Notes: generated by a model not told the origin, from the sequence alone. Positions 36,868 through 46,572 are shown, counted from the first letter of the stretch. The stretch is DNA of 64,000 nt from Moraxella sp. FZFQ2102 (GCF_024137865.1 NZ_CP099960.1:2046001-2110000), one strand, 5' to 3'. Numbers and translations are program-made.

Positions 36868-37776
36868 TCATGTTTCACTGATTTGGCGGGCAATGGTGTG
36901 CAAAATCACTTGTGCGGTCGCGTGAGGATGCTCCAGTGGAAACATATGCGAGCCTTCGACATATTGCACATTTAAGCCAAATCTCTGTGCCGCATCGCGA
37001 TACGAGCCGATGGCGGTAAAATGACTGTCTTTGCCTGCGATGATGCTAAGCGGACGGCGTGGCACGATGGATTTATACCAATATAAAGATGGAATGGTGC
37101 GAAAAATCGCCACTTCCACCGCCTTTGGAATAGCAAGCGTTACTTTGCCATCGGCGGTTTTTATAAATCCATATTTAATATAATTATCAAAACAAGCTTC
37201 ATCAAAAGGACGAAATAAGCCTTTATTTCTCAAGGCTTGATGGGCTTGTTCGTGATTGTCAAAAGTATCTTTGCGGTATTTGGACTTGGATGCTGGTGAT
37301 AATTTATCAATCAGATGATGGCGAAATTTTTCTACACGACCGATTTGTCGATCAGTGAGTTTTGCCAAATGCCATGTTAAGCTATTTTTGCCTGTTAAAA
37401 GCGATGGATCAAGCAGTATCGCTTGGCTGATTGGCTTGGGATTGGCAAGCAGCGTCTGCATCGTCGTCATCGCACCCACCGAATGCCCGACGGCAACCAC
37501 ATTTGCCACGCCATGCTTATGACAAGCGTCATCAATGCTGTCGCCAACTTGCCGCGTCAGGCTCTGCCAATGATCATCCACAGGATAACGGCTGTCCGTA
37601 CCCAATAAATCAATGCTTTCGATGGTGAAAATCGACGCCAATTCATCCAAAATCGGCTGATAAGTCGGTGTCGGCACACCATTGGCATGGACAAAATGCA
37701 GCACAGGCTTGCCTGTCAGTGCTGATTTGGGTAAGCGTGATAATGCTGTGATTTGGGAGCAGCTAAGATTTTCCAT
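36868..37776 (-). CDS. alpha/beta hydrolase
   Basis: Protein of 302 residues with the alpha/beta hydrolase fold: the oxyanion-side segment VLHFVHANGVPTPTYQPIL at about residues 24-42, the nucleophile elbow VVAVGHSVGAMTTMQ with Ser, and a late His in EGSHMFPLEHP. A helical cap lies between (FRHHLIDKLSPASKSKYRKDTF is rich in basic residues). The substrate is unknown; esterase or lipase-like activity is likely. The start at 37776 has AAGAG upstream and is preferred to an ATG ten codons earlier. It is followed four bases later by a CPBP protease gene. Confidence 0.85.
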   Translation of the reverse strand: MENLSCSQITALSRLPKSALTGKPVLHFVHANGVPTPTYQPILDELASIFTIESIDLLGTDSRYPVDDHWQSLTRQVGDSIDDACHKHGVANVVAVGHSVGAMTTMQTLLANPKPISQAILLDPSLLTGKNSLTWHLAKLTDRQIGRVEKFRHHLIDKLSPASKSKYRKDTFDNHEQAHQALRNKGLFRPFDEACFDNYIKYGFIKTADGKVTLAIPKAVEVAIFRTIPSLYWYKSIVPRRPLSIIAGKDSHFTAIGSYRDAAQRFGLNVQYVEGSHMFPLEHPHATAQVILHTIARQISET

Positions 37777-38168
37777 GAATATACTCTTTATTATACGATC
37801 TGCCAACTTTTAAATAATACTTATATCAAACCCATTGGTCGTGCTATTTGTACAGCTTCTTGTACAACTTCGCGCATTTTCCTAATCTGTTTTCAAATTT
37901 GTTTGACTATAATAATGATGGCTTATAAAATTTGGCTAAGAACTGCTTAGCATAGCGAATTTTTGCACGATTTACCAGTAAAAATTATACACCGATTGGC
38001 CCAATAAAAAGTGCAAAAATGATACCAAAGTTACGCATTGATAACGCAAATTTATCGCCGTCGTGTGCTATAATCTGTGCAGTTTTTTAATCTGCTTAAA
38101 ATCTGACCAATTGGGGCAAAAGCCAAGGCAATTGGCAGGCATTTCCACCAAAAAATTAAGGATTGACA
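37777..38168. other. divergent intergenic region hydrolase / glmM
   Basis: About 390 bases without a gene. The right part carries the glmM promoter. The left part is AT-rich with several TTGTACAA-like words near 37850-37870 and no frame with a ribosome binding site. Confidence 0.5.
38066..38074 (+). promoter_or_regulatory. extended -10 promoter of glmM
   Basis: TGC followed directly by TATAAT, about 95 bases before the glmM start. No convincing -35 hexamer. Confidence 0.5.
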
Positions 38169-39524
38169 ATGAGTTACTTCGGCACTGACGGCATTCGTGG
38201 GCAGTTTGGCACTTTCCCAATTACCCCTGATTTTCTATTGCGCTTAGGCTTTGGCGCGGGGCGTGTGTTGGTTGAGATAAATCCGAACAAGCGTCCAAGC
38301 GTATTGATCGGCAAAGATACGCGACTGTCGGGCTATGTGATCGAAGCGGCACTGCAGGCGGGCTTTAACGCGGCAGGTGTGGATGTTTATATGCTTGGCC
38401 CATTGCCGACACCTGCGATCGCACACCTTGTCAAGAGCTTCCATGCGGACATGGGCGTGGTGATTTCCGCCAGTCATAATCCGTATCAGGACAATGGCGT
38501 GAAATTCTTCTCGCACGAAGGCAAAAAAATCTCAGACGAAATCCAAGACGCGATCAATGTCGAGCTTGATGCATTGGTTGGTGATACCGATGCGCGATTG
38601 GCGCGATTGGCAGGCATTAAGGCGGATAGTATCGGCAAGAATCATCGTGTCGCCGATGCCAAAGGTCGCTATATCGAATACTGCAAAGGTAGTTTTCCTT
38701 ATCATTATAATTTATCACATATTAAAATTGTCGTCGATTGTGCCAATGGCGCAGGTCACAGCGTCGCGCCACGCGTGCTAAAAGAGTTGGGCGCGAAAGT
38801 CATCGCCATTCATAACGACCCAAACGGCATCAATATCAACGATAACTGTGGCTCAACCCATCCTGAAGTGCTACAAGCGGCGGTGCGTGAGCATGGTGCG
38901 GATGTTGGTATCGCACTAGACGGTGATGGCGATCGCATCATCATGACCGATGAGCATGGCAATATCGTTGATGGCGATAGTATCTTGTATGTCCTTGCTA
39001 AGCACTTACAGCCTGAAGGCGTGGTCGGTACGCTGATGAGTAATGTCGCGCTAGAGTTGGCATTGGGCGAGATGGGTATTAAGTTCCACCGTGCTAAAGT
39101 CGGCGACCGCTATGTAATGCAAGATCTAGAGATGAATGGCTGGACAATTGGCGGTGAGCCATCAGGTCATATCCTATGTCTAGATAAGAGCCGCACAGGT
39201 GATGCGATCGTGGCGGGTCTGCAAGTGCTGTCTTGCATGGCAGAGACGGGCAAAAAGCTCAGTGAGCTGACCCAAGGCTACACGCCATTTCCACAGACGC
39301 TGATCAATGTGCGCCTAACGCAAATGAGCGACCCATATGCCAATGCTGAACTAAAAGCAATTTTTGATCAAGCGGAAACCGAGCTTGCTGGTAAAGGTCG
39401 CTTGCTGATTCGCAAATCAGGCACTGAACCTGTGATCCGCGTGATGGTCGAGCATCAAGATTCGAGCGTATGTCAGCAGATGGCAGGGCAATTGGCTGAG
39501 CAGGTGAAGCGAATTTTGGCTTAA
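38169..39524 (+). CDS. glmM: phosphoglucosamine mutase
   Basis: Interconverts glucosamine-6- and -1-phosphate for UDP-GlcNAc, hence peptidoglycan and lipid A. 451 residues. [13 protein letters not shown] at the N-terminus, the phosphoserine loop [18 protein letters not shown] (Ser near residue 104), the metal-binding DGDGDRIIM and the sugar-binding GGEPSGHI, then the phosphate-binding [17 protein letters not shown] 38169 has AAGGA at a good distance; a TTG two codons earlier is ignored. It is followed by a clear terminator. Confidence 0.98.
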   Translation: MSYFGTDGIRGQFGTFPITPDFLLRLGFGAGRVLVEINPNKRPSVLIGKDTRLSGYVIEAALQAGFNAAGVDVYMLGPLPTPAIAHLVKSFHADMGVVISASHNPYQDNGVKFFSHEGKKISDEIQDAINVELDALVGDTDARLARLAGIKADSIGKNHRVADAKGRYIEYCKGSFPYHYNLSHIKIVVDCANGAGHSVAPRVLKELGAKVIAIHNDPNGININDNCGSTHPEVLQAAVREHGADVGIALDGDGDRIIMTDEHGNIVDGDSILYVLAKHLQPEGVVGTLMSNVALELALGEMGIKFHRAKVGDRYVMQDLEMNGWTIGGEPSGHILCLDKSRTGDAIVAGLQVLSCMAETGKKLSELTQGYTPFPQTLINVRLTQMSDPYANAELKAIFDQAETELAGKGRLLIRKSGTEPVIRVMVEHQDSSVCQQMAGQLAEQVKRILA

Positions 39525-39553
39525 CTTGTTAAGATAAGTCTATGAGCGATAAG

Positions 39554-39585
39554 AAAAATGCCGACTGATGAGTTGGCATTTTTTG
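39554..39585 (+). terminator. intrinsic terminator after glmM
   Basis: AATGCCGAC pairs with GTTGGCATT around the loop TGATGA with one G-U pair, followed by six T. Confidence 0.88.
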
Positions 39586-39683
39586 TGCTTGATGATGTAT
39601 AAAATCCATACATAAATTAAGGATTTATTGTATAATAAAATGACAAACAACCAACCAAAATAACCGACCATAAAAGGGGAGTG

Positions 39684-40322
39684 ATGATGGATTTAACCGA
39701 CCAACGACAATCTTATGAGAAGCACACTTTACCTGATACAGGGCTGCCAGTGACGCCATTTGAGCTGTTTCGCACATGGTTTGATGATGCAGTAGCGGCG
39801 CAGCTGCCTGAGCCATATGCCATGAGCCTTGCTACTTGTGGCGCAGATCAGCGTCCGAGCGTGCGCATCGTGCTGATGCGTGAGTTGACCGAACGCGGCG
39901 TGGTTTTTTATACCAACTATGACAGCGACAAGGGGCAGGACATCGCGGATAATCCCAATGCTGAAATGCTGTTTTTTTGGCAGGGATTAGAGCGTCAAGT
40001 GCGCCTATCAGGTCGTATTGAGAAGGTGAGTGCAGAAAAGTCAGCGGCTTATTTTGCCAAGCGACCACGCGAAAGTCAGCTGGGTGCGTGGGTGAGCGAG
40101 CCACAAAGTGGTGTGGTCGATAGCCGCCAAACCATGGAAGATAAATATCAGCTGCTAGACCATATGCATGGCGATGTCGTGCCTTATCCAGCATTTTGGG
40201 GTGGGTATGAGCTTGTCATTGACCGCGCGGAATTTTGGCAAGGGCGTGTTGGTCGTATGCACGATCGCATGGTCTATACCACTGATGGTGATACATGGCA
40301 AGTGGTCAGATTGTTGCCGTGA
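39684..40322 (+). CDS. pdxH: pyridoxamine/pyridoxine 5'-phosphate oxidase
   Basis: FMN oxidase that forms pyridoxal 5'-phosphate, cofactor also of the two racemases in this window. About 212 residues: FMN-binding RPSVRIVLMRELTERGVVFYTNYDSDKG, the PLP-site stretch RQVRLSGRIEKV and SRPRESQLGAWVS-type segment (here KRPRESQLGAWVSEPQS), and the C-terminal FWQGRVGRMHDRMVY with the conserved Arg-x-His. Three start codons in a row (GTG, ATG, ATG from 39681) follow AGGGGA; 39684 is chosen, and 39687 is equally possible. Confidence 0.95.
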   Translation: MMDLTDQRQSYEKHTLPDTGLPVTPFELFRTWFDDAVAAQLPEPYAMSLATCGADQRPSVRIVLMRELTERGVVFYTNYDSDKGQDIADNPNAEMLFFWQGLERQVRLSGRIEKVSAEKSAAYFAKRPRESQLGAWVSEPQSGVVDSRQTMEDKYQLLDHMHGDVVPYPAFWGGYELVIDRAEFWQGRVGRMHDRMVYTTDGDTWQVVRLLP

Positions 40323-40569
40323 TTATTCACATCGGATAACTTGACCTATTAGTATGATCGCACAATATGTTCACCGTCAATGGTACGGTGAATTGGATGG
40401 TATTTATCGCATAAAATTGATTCAAATCATGGTTGATTAGCGGTTTTTATCGTGGTACTATACTAATAGGATTTATTAAGTGATTTGAAACTTTCGCTGA
40501 TGGTCATGGCTGTGATGGCATAGACTTTGGCGTACTGATGTTTTTTTATTTTTTTAACTAGGAGAGAGT

Positions 40570-41787
40570 ATGGCTACGAACACCACCACCAAAACTTCAA
40601 CAGCAAGCACAGATGCTGAAGCAAAAAAATCATCAGTGATCAAGGCTGACACCGTAAGTACGCAGACGACCAAAGCTGAAGCAGTGACTAAGCCAAAAAC
40701 CACCAAGGCAGCTACCAAAACAACCAGCGCGCGTAGCAAAAAAGCCGCAGCAAAAGCAGTGATGCCAAATACCGTCAGTCAAGTCGAAGAGCTGATCGAG
40801 CACGCCACCCCAGAAGAGTTGGTGGAACTGGGTCAAACGCTGAGCGAATATCTGCCAGTGGCACAAGTTGCAAGCCAAGTGCGCACCGATAAATCGCGCG
40901 ATACGCAGCTGTCGGACAACTGGCGTGAAGGTGGCTATCCGTACAAATATCGCCTAAGCCGCAAAAATTATGAAGCGCAAAAATACAAGCTACAGATCGA
41001 ACTACTAAAATTACAACACCACATCAAAGCCACTGGTCAAAAATTGGTCATCATCTTTGAAGGTCGTGATGCAGCAGGTAAGGGCGGTACGATCAAGCGC
41101 TTTATGGAGCATCTCAATCCGCGTGGTGCGCGTGTCGTTGCACTGGAGAAACCCACCGATCAAGAACGCGGTCAATGGTATTTCCAACGCTATGTGCAGC
41201 ATTTACCAACAGCAGGCGAGATTGTGCTGTTTGACCGTTCGTGGTACAACCGTGCAGTTGTTGAGCGTGTGATGGGCTTTTGTACCGATGAAGAATATCG
41301 CATCTTTATGCACCAAGTGCCTGAGTTTGAGAAGCATTTGGTCGAGTCGGGCATTCATTTGGTGAAATTCTGGTTCTCAGTCACGCGTGAAGAGCAAAAA
41401 GCACGCTTTGCCAGCCGTGAGAACGACCCATTAAAACAGTGGAAGCTATCACCAGTGGATAAAGCGTCTCTGAACAAATGGGATGATTATACTTTGGCGA
41501 AAGAAGCGATGTTCTTTAACACCGACACCGCTGAAGCGCCTTGGATTGTGATCAAATCAGACTGCAAAAAACGTGCGCGTCTGAACGCCATGCGTTATGT
41601 GCTGAACAAGCTGAACTATGAAAACAAGGATTCAGCACAAATCGGCAATATCGATCCATTGATCGTCGGCCGTGCCGGTGCGCTGTATGAGATGGATGAG
41701 CACACAAATCTGACCGTCGTCTCAACCAAGCCAAAACCAGCAGCAAAACGCGCTGCGGTAAAAACACCAGTCTTGCCAAAGAAATAA
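40570..41787 (+). CDS. ppk2: polyphosphate kinase 2 with Lys/Ala/Thr-rich tails
   Basis: PPK2-type kinase that transfers phosphate between polyphosphate and nucleotides, 405 residues. The catalytic domain (about 115-365) has Walker A FEGRDAAGKGGTIKR, the lid segment ARVVALEKPTDQERGQWYFQRYVQHLP and Walker B VLFDRSWYNRAVVERVMGF. Before it are about 65 residues made almost only of Thr, Ala, Lys and Ser (KTSTAST, TKPKTTKAATKTTSARSKKAAAKA), and a short Lys/Pro/Ala tail (KPKPAAKRAAVKTPVLPKK) ends the protein. Such tails resemble histone H1- or AlgP-like DNA- or polyanion-binding tracts. Ribosome binding site AGGAGAG is strong. It converges with nrdA on a shared terminator. Confidence 0.93.
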   Translation: MATNTTTKTSTASTDAEAKKSSVIKADTVSTQTTKAEAVTKPKTTKAATKTTSARSKKAAAKAVMPNTVSQVEELIEHATPEELVELGQTLSEYLPVAQVASQVRTDKSRDTQLSDNWREGGYPYKYRLSRKNYEAQKYKLQIELLKLQHHIKATGQKLVIIFEGRDAAGKGGTIKRFMEHLNPRGARVVALEKPTDQERGQWYFQRYVQHLPTAGEIVLFDRSWYNRAVVERVMGFCTDEEYRIFMHQVPEFEKHLVESGIHLVKFWFSVTREEQKARFASRENDPLKQWKLSPVDKASLNKWDDYTLAKEAMFFNTDTAEAPWIVIKSDCKKRARLNAMRYVLNKLNYENKDSAQIGNIDPLIVGRAGALYEMDEHTNLTVVSTKPKPAAKRAAVKTPVLPKK

Positions 41788-41811
41788 GCGTTTGTAATTG
41801 ATGTAAACAAC

Positions 41812-41842
41812 AAAAAACCGCAGTGTGATACTGCGGTTTTTT
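41812..41842. terminator. bidirectional terminator between ppk2 and nrdA
   Basis: Perfect 13-pair stem AAAAAACCGCAGT / ACTGCGGTTTTTT with a five-base loop. A-run and T-run on opposite sides make it work on both strands, ending ppk2 from the left and nrdA from the right. Confidence 0.93.
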
Positions 41843-41904
41843 GTTTGGATTGTGAAAGATGGAATTTAACTTAAAAAAGCCATGCCGTCAGTATGATTTA
41901 CCAA

Positions 41905-44181
41905 TCACAACTTACAAGCCCCACCAGCGCAGCCATCGTCCAAGTCGCCTTGGGCATCATCTGCGCCATCACGGGTGTTGTGGTAATACAAGGTTTTGAC
42001 ACCAAATTTATAAGCGGTCAATAGGTCTTGAATCAAGACTTTCATTGGCACTTTATTGCCTTCAAATTTGGCAGGGTCATAGTTAGTGTTCGCTGAGATA
42101 GACTGGTCAATGAACTTTTGCATGATACCCACAAGGCGTAGATAGCCGTTATTGTCAGGGATATTCCACAGTAGCTCATATTGAGATGCCAAGCGTTCAA
42201 TCTCAGGCACGACTTGTTTTAAGATGCCGTCTTTACTTGCTTTGACTGACACCAAACCGCGAGGTGGCTCAATACCATTGGTTGCATTGGCAATCTGCGA
42301 GCTGGTCTCGGATGGCATCAAGGCTGACAGGGTAGAGTTTCTAAGGCCATGGGTCATGATGTCACTACGCAAACCTTCCCAGTCTAGATGTAGTGGTTCG
42401 GCACAGATGCTATCAAGATCTTTTTTGTAAGTATCAATTGGCAAGATACCTTTGCTATAAGTTGTCTCATGGAACCATGGGCAAGCACCTTGCTCTTTGG
42501 CAAGTTTGTTTGATGCTTTTAATAGGTAATATTGCAACGCTTCAAAGGTGCGATGAGTCAGACCTAATGCCGCTGCATCCGAATAGCGAGTACCATTTTT
42601 GGCAAGATAGTAGGCATAGTTGATGACGCCTACGCCAAGAGTGCGACGGTTCATGCTGCCTTTTTTGGCGGCGATGACTGGATAATCTTGATAATCAAGC
42701 AGGGCGTCTAATGCACGCACAATCAGCTCGGCAGGTTCTTCGATGTCGGATAGATTCTCAATTTTGCCAAGGTTAATCGCCGACAGTGTGCATAGAGCGA
42801 TTTCGCCTTTTTCATCATTGATGTTGTCAAGCGGTGCGGTTGGTAGAGCGATTTCCATGCACAGATTTGACTGGCGAATCGGTGCAATGCTTGAGTCAAA
42901 TGGGCTGTGCGTATTGCAGTGATCAACATTTTGGATATAGATACGACCAGTGCTGGCGCGCTCTTGTAGCATGAGACTAAACAAATCTCTGGCACCGACT
43001 TTACGCTTGCGGATGCTGTCATCAGCTTCATACAGTGTATAGAGTCGCTCAAATTCGTCTTGATCAGCGAAGAAAGCTTCATACAGCCCTGGCACATCTG
43101 ATGGTGAGAATAGGGTGATTTCTGTACCTTTGATTAAGCGAGTGTACATGGTTTTATTCAGTTGTACGCCATAATCCATGTGACGAACACGGTTGTCTTC
43201 AACACCACGGTTGTTCTTCAGCACAAGTAAGCTTTCGACTTCTAAGTGCCATAGCGGATAAAACAGGGTGGCTGCTCCGCCACGCACGCCACCTTGCGAG
43301 CAGGATTTGACCGCTGCTTGGAACATTTTGAAAAACGGAATACAGCCAGTATGCTGTGCTTCGCCACCACGGATAGGACTGCCGAGCGCACGGATGGCAC
43401 CGGCATTGATACCGATACCAGCACGCTGTGAGACATAGCGGACGATGGCTGATGTGGTGGCGTTGATGCTGTCAAGATTATCCCCGCATTCAATCAGTAC
43501 GCATGAGCTGAACTGGCGAGTCGGCGTACGCACACCTGCCATGATGGGTGTTGGTAGCGAGATATAAAAATTAGAAGTCGCATCATAAAAACGCTTGATA
43601 TAGTCCAGTCGCTCCGCCTTATCATAAGCGGCAAATAGGCACATCCCGACCAAGATGTACAAAAACTGCGGACTTTCAAATACTTGCTTGGTCACGCGGT
43701 CTTGTACCAAATACTTGCCCATCATCTGCTCAACGGCAGCATAGGCAAGGTTCATATCACGGCTATGGTCGATATAGTCGTTTAGCTCATTAAACTCATC
43801 AATACTATAATCGGCCAAGATGTGCTTGTCATATTTACCATGTTCGGTCAATTTTTGGACATGAGCATATAGATGCGGTGGCTCAAACTCACCATAGGCA
43901 ATCTTACGCAAATGGAAAATTGCCAAACGAGCCGCCAAATATTGATAATCAGGCGTCTCGGCACTGATTAGGTCTGCTGCTGCTTTGATGATGGTTTCGT
44001 GAATATCACGAGTGCGAATGCCATCATAAAATTGGATATGAGATTTTAGCTCAACTTGAGAAACGGATACATTGTCCAAACCTTCTGCTGCCCAGTTGAT
44101 CACCCGATGAATTTTTTCAAGGTCAATAAGCTCTAAGCGTCCATCTCGCTTGGTCACTTTGATTTTGTCAATATGTGTCAT
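41905..44181 (-). CDS. nrdA: ribonucleoside-diphosphate reductase class Ia, alpha subunit
   Basis: Reduces ribonucleotides to deoxyribonucleotides, with its radical supplied by NrdB. 758 residues. The N-terminal ATP-cone (TKRDGRLELIDLEKIHRVINWAAEGL) is present, so dATP inhibition is expected. Active-site residues: the first redox Cys in RQFSSCVLIECG, then NLCMEIALPT and EIALCTLSAINLGKI. A CxxxxC pair (Cys751 and Cys756, CAGGAC) ends the protein and relays electrons from thioredoxin or glutaredoxin. nrdB, normally next to nrdA, is not within the window: ppk2 converges from one side and rluB lies on the other. The upstream inverted repeat is a likely NrdR operator. Confidence 0.97.
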   Translation of the reverse strand: MTHIDKIKVTKRDGRLELIDLEKIHRVINWAAEGLDNVSVSQVELKSHIQFYDGIRTRDIHETIIKAAADLISAETPDYQYLAARLAIFHLRKIAYGEFEPPHLYAHVQKLTEHGKYDKHILADYSIDEFNELNDYIDHSRDMNLAYAAVEQMMGKYLVQDRVTKQVFESPQFLYILVGMCLFAAYDKAERLDYIKRFYDATSNFYISLPTPIMAGVRTPTRQFSSCVLIECGDNLDSINATTSAIVRYVSQRAGIGINAGAIRALGSPIRGGEAQHTGCIPFFKMFQAAVKSCSQGGVRGGAATLFYPLWHLEVESLLVLKNNRGVEDNRVRHMDYGVQLNKTMYTRLIKGTEITLFSPSDVPGLYEAFFADQDEFERLYTLYEADDSIRKRKVGARDLFSLMLQERASTGRIYIQNVDHCNTHSPFDSSIAPIRQSNLCMEIALPTAPLDNINDEKGEIALCTLSAINLGKIENLSDIEEPAELIVRALDALLDYQDYPVIAAKKGSMNRRTLGVGVINYAYYLAKNGTRYSDAAALGLTHRTFEALQYYLLKASNKLAKEQGACPWFHETTYSKGILPIDTYKKDLDSICAEPLHLDWEGLRSDIMTHGLRNSTLSALMPSETSSQIANATNGIEPPRGLVSVKASKDGILKQVVPEIERLASQYELLWNIPDNNGYLRLVGIMQKFIDQSISANTNYDPAKFEGNKVPMKVLIQDLLTAYKFGVKTLYYHNTRDGADDAQGDLDDGCAGGACKL

Positions 44182-44268
44182 AGCAAATTCCGCCTATCTA
44201 TTGTCATTCAACTTGGGGTTTGATCTAAAAAATCTTTGATTTTGATGAGATTTTCGCAATGTTTATAT

Positions 44269-44308
44269 CGATCACTACATATAGTATTTATACTATATGT
44301 AGTGATCG
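44269..44308. promoter_or_regulatory. perfect 18-bp inverted repeat, probable NrdR operator pair
   Basis: Arms CGATCACTACATATAGTA (44269-44286) and its exact complement (44291-44308) around the four bases TTTA. Each arm holds a ten-base core, CTACATATAG and CTATATGTAG, that fits nine of ten positions of the NrdR box core CWATATATWG. Core centres lie 18 bases apart, closer than the spacing of about 31 usually described. TATAAA words on the minus strand lie in the centre and just downstream, so the site would overlap the nrdA promoter, about 90-125 bases before its start. Confidence 0.65.
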
Positions 44309-44570
44309 GATTTAATAATGGCACAATATAGACTAAAAATTTTTAAATTTCAAGACTTGAAAATCGTACTTTTCTATGATTTTTCATTTTATGACTGGTT
44401 GAGCTAATAATATCAAGGTGTTAGCAAATGATATTTTTTCAAAGTTTTTTGTAACTGAATCTCTAATGGTTTTGTTGTTTTATGCTACATAAATTTTCTA
44501 TTAAATGGATTGTATGTTTTGGTCAAAATTCATACAGATTGTTGTATGATAATGAAATATGTGTATCAAT

Positions 44571-44601
44571 AAAAAGGGCAAATTGCCATCACAATTTTCC
44601 C
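44571..44601 (-). terminator. intrinsic terminator after rluB
   Basis: On the minus strand GGG-A-AAATTG pairs with CAATTT-G-CCC across a six-base loop, one A/G mismatch, followed by five T. It lies about 40 bases after the rluB stop. Confidence 0.65.
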
Positions 44602-44640
44602 TAGTATAGTTTAATAAAACTAATTAAATTTACCAGTTTT

Positions 44641-45615
44641 TTATACTTTAACAAACTTTGCCGTCTTAAAAGATGGCGTCTTTTGAGATGGACGACGATC
44701 TTGGCGTTCTTGACGGCGTTCGTATTCTTCATGCTTTTTGCGACGCACTTCGCGAGATTTGAGCGGCTTTTTATGGATACGCGCTTGTTTTTCTTTGGCG
44801 GCGGTATTTAGACCTGTGCCTTGACGCTGGCGCAGACCGACAGATTCGACCAATTTGCCGATTTCTTTGGCATCAAGTTCGATAAAGCGACCAGTGCGCA
44901 GCTCTTTTGGTAGAATCATCGTGCCATAACGGGTGCGAATCAAGCGAGAGACCTTCAGGGTTTGGCTTTCGAACATACGACGCACTTCACGTTTGCGACC
45001 TTCTTTGATGGTGACATGATACCATTTATTGACACCTGTACCGCCGCCTTCTTTGATGTCGTCAAATTTGGCAAAGCCATCTTCAAGCTCGACACCTGCG
45101 GTCAGTGTGCTGGCGATTTGTGGGGTGACTTCGCCTAGGACGCGCACGGCATATTCACGCACGACTTGGCTGGATGGATGCATCAAGCGGTGAGCCAGCT
45201 CACCATCATTGGTGAATAACAGCAGTCCTGATGAGTTGATATCTAGGCGACCAACCATCACCCAGCGATCGCCGGTGAGCTTTGGCAGGCGGTCAAACAC
45301 CGTTGGACGACCTTCAGGATCGCTGACAGAGCAGATTTCCCCTTCAGGCTTATAATAGGCAAGTACACGGCGGCGTTTTTCTCGCTCGGCTTTTAGGCGG
45401 ACAGGGCGACCATCGACACGGATTTCATCGGTCAAGCTGGCTCGATCACCCAGTGTAGCAACTTTACCATTGATGGAGATGCGGCCGGCTTTGATGATTT
45501 CTTCAAGACCGCGGCGAGAGCCAAGACCGATGCGAGCTAGGAGTTTTTGTAGCTTTTCGCCGACAGGTTTGCCGTCGATGCTGTCTGTGATGTCGGGGGT
45601 GAATTGTTCAGTCAT
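44641..45615 (-). CDS. rluB: 23S rRNA pseudouridine(2605) synthase
   Basis: RsuA-family pseudouridine synthase. 324 residues from ATG 45615, which has AGGAAA upstream. An S4 RNA-binding domain ([34 protein letters not shown]) is followed by the catalytic domain with [19 protein letters not shown], whose Asp is the nucleophile, and [14 protein letters not shown] near the end. A basic C-terminal tail of about 60 residues ([21 protein letters not shown]) is typical of RluB rather than RsuA or RluE. It was placed next to scpA-scpB in many genomes, and here only the sirtuin gene and an IS separate it from scpB. Confidence 0.93.
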   Translation of the reverse strand: MTEQFTPDITDSIDGKPVGEKLQKLLARIGLGSRRGLEEIIKAGRISINGKVATLGDRASLTDEIRVDGRPVRLKAEREKRRRVLAYYKPEGEICSVSDPEGRPTVFDRLPKLTGDRWVMVGRLDINSSGLLLFTNDGELAHRLMHPSSQVVREYAVRVLGEVTPQIASTLTAGVELEDGFAKFDDIKEGGGTGVNKWYHVTIKEGRKREVRRMFESQTLKVSRLIRTRYGTMILPKELRTGRFIELDAKEIGKLVESVGLRQRQGTGLNTAAKEKQARIHKKPLKSREVRRKKHEEYERRQERQDRRPSQKTPSFKTAKFVKV

Positions 45616-45771
45616 GATAAATTTCCTGATAAGTGGATAATAACATTTCGCAATGTGAAAAGGATTAATTATATCGGATTTGGGTAGATGGTGCAAAGAC
45701 TTTTGAGTGTGGATTTGTAATTTAAAGGGATTTTTAATTACAAACCCCATGTGCCAAGACTTTGCCCAAAA

Positions 45772-46572
45772 TCACCCAATAAGCGCCTGCCAAATCATCT
45801 CAACACCTGCCTTTGCGCCCATAGGCAAGCTGATGCCACCACGAGTGGGTAGGGCATTATCTCGTGGATTGATGCGAATCAGATTGGGGGCGAAACGCTC
45901 ACCAAAACGCCGTACGGTCGGTATCGCAGTCCCTGCACCCATTTCGATAACTACAGGATTTTGATACTTGCTAAGAAATGCTTGTAGGCGAGATTCTTGC
46001 TCATCGCTACGCGCACCAATCCAGTGCCAATCGCCAAACATCAAGATATTGGGTCGAGCAAGGCTGCCACAATGTGGACAACTTGGCAACTCGCTAAGCC
46101 ACAGGCATTTGTCATTGTCAATCACAGGCGTGATATCGGCAGTCCAAATCTCATCACAGCAAGGCTGAGTGCATTGCAGATGGTGAATGGAGCCGTGGCA
46201 TTCATAGATTCGCTCAGGGTCAAATCCTGCCTTGGCAAACTGCCCATCGACATTACTGGTAAAGACAAAGTAAGGCAAATCAAGGTGTTCGGCGATTTTT
46301 AGCAGATAGTCAAACCCTGCGTGCGGCACAGTTTTGCGGTACAAAGCCAAGCGATGACCATAAAATCCCCAAGCCAAGCGTGGATTTTCAGCGAAGGCTT
46401 GCGGATTGGCAATACTGGTAAAATCTATCTGCTGTCTGCCAAGCTCAGGATAGGTCTGCCACATACCGCTATTGCCCCGAAAATCAGGCAATCCAGAATC
46501 GACACCCATGCCTGCCCCTGCGGTGATGAGTAGGCAGTCGGCAGAGTGTAGCAAAGTTTTAATTTGGTGCAT
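45772..46572 (-). CDS. Sir2-family NAD-dependent deacylase
   Basis: Sirtuin of 266 residues. NAD-binding motif GAGMGVDSGLPDFRG (residues 19-33), FTSNVDGQFAKAGF in place of the usual TQNIDxLH, catalytic His126 in YECHGSIHHLQC, and a zinc site of Cys134, Cys138 or 139, Cys165 and Cys168. The classical GTSxxVxP motif is replaced by EMGAGTAIPTVRRF. These changes match a divergent bacterial group rather than CobB, so deacetylase activity and substrate are uncertain. The start follows AAGGACAACC. It lies between rluB and an IS insertion. Confidence 0.85.
   Translation of the reverse strand: MHQIKTLLHSADCLLITAGAGMGVDSGLPDFRGNSGMWQTYPELGRQQIDFTSIANPQAFAENPRLAWGFYGHRLALYRKTVPHAGFDYLLKIAEHLDLPYFVFTSNVDGQFAKAGFDPERIYECHGSIHHLQCTQPCCDEIWTADITPVIDNDKCLWLSELPSCPHCGSLARPNILMFGDWHWIGARSDEQESRLQAFLSKYQNPVVIEMGAGTAIPTVRRFGERFAPNLIRINPRDNALPTRGGISLPMGAKAGVEMIWQALIG

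Larger units (their letters stand above)
44182..44640. other. intergenic region rluB / nrdA
   Basis: About 460 bases, very AT-rich, no gene seen. It contains the nrdA operator-like inverted repeat (44269-44308) and the rluB terminator (44571-44601); between them I see nothing else. Confidence 0.6.
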
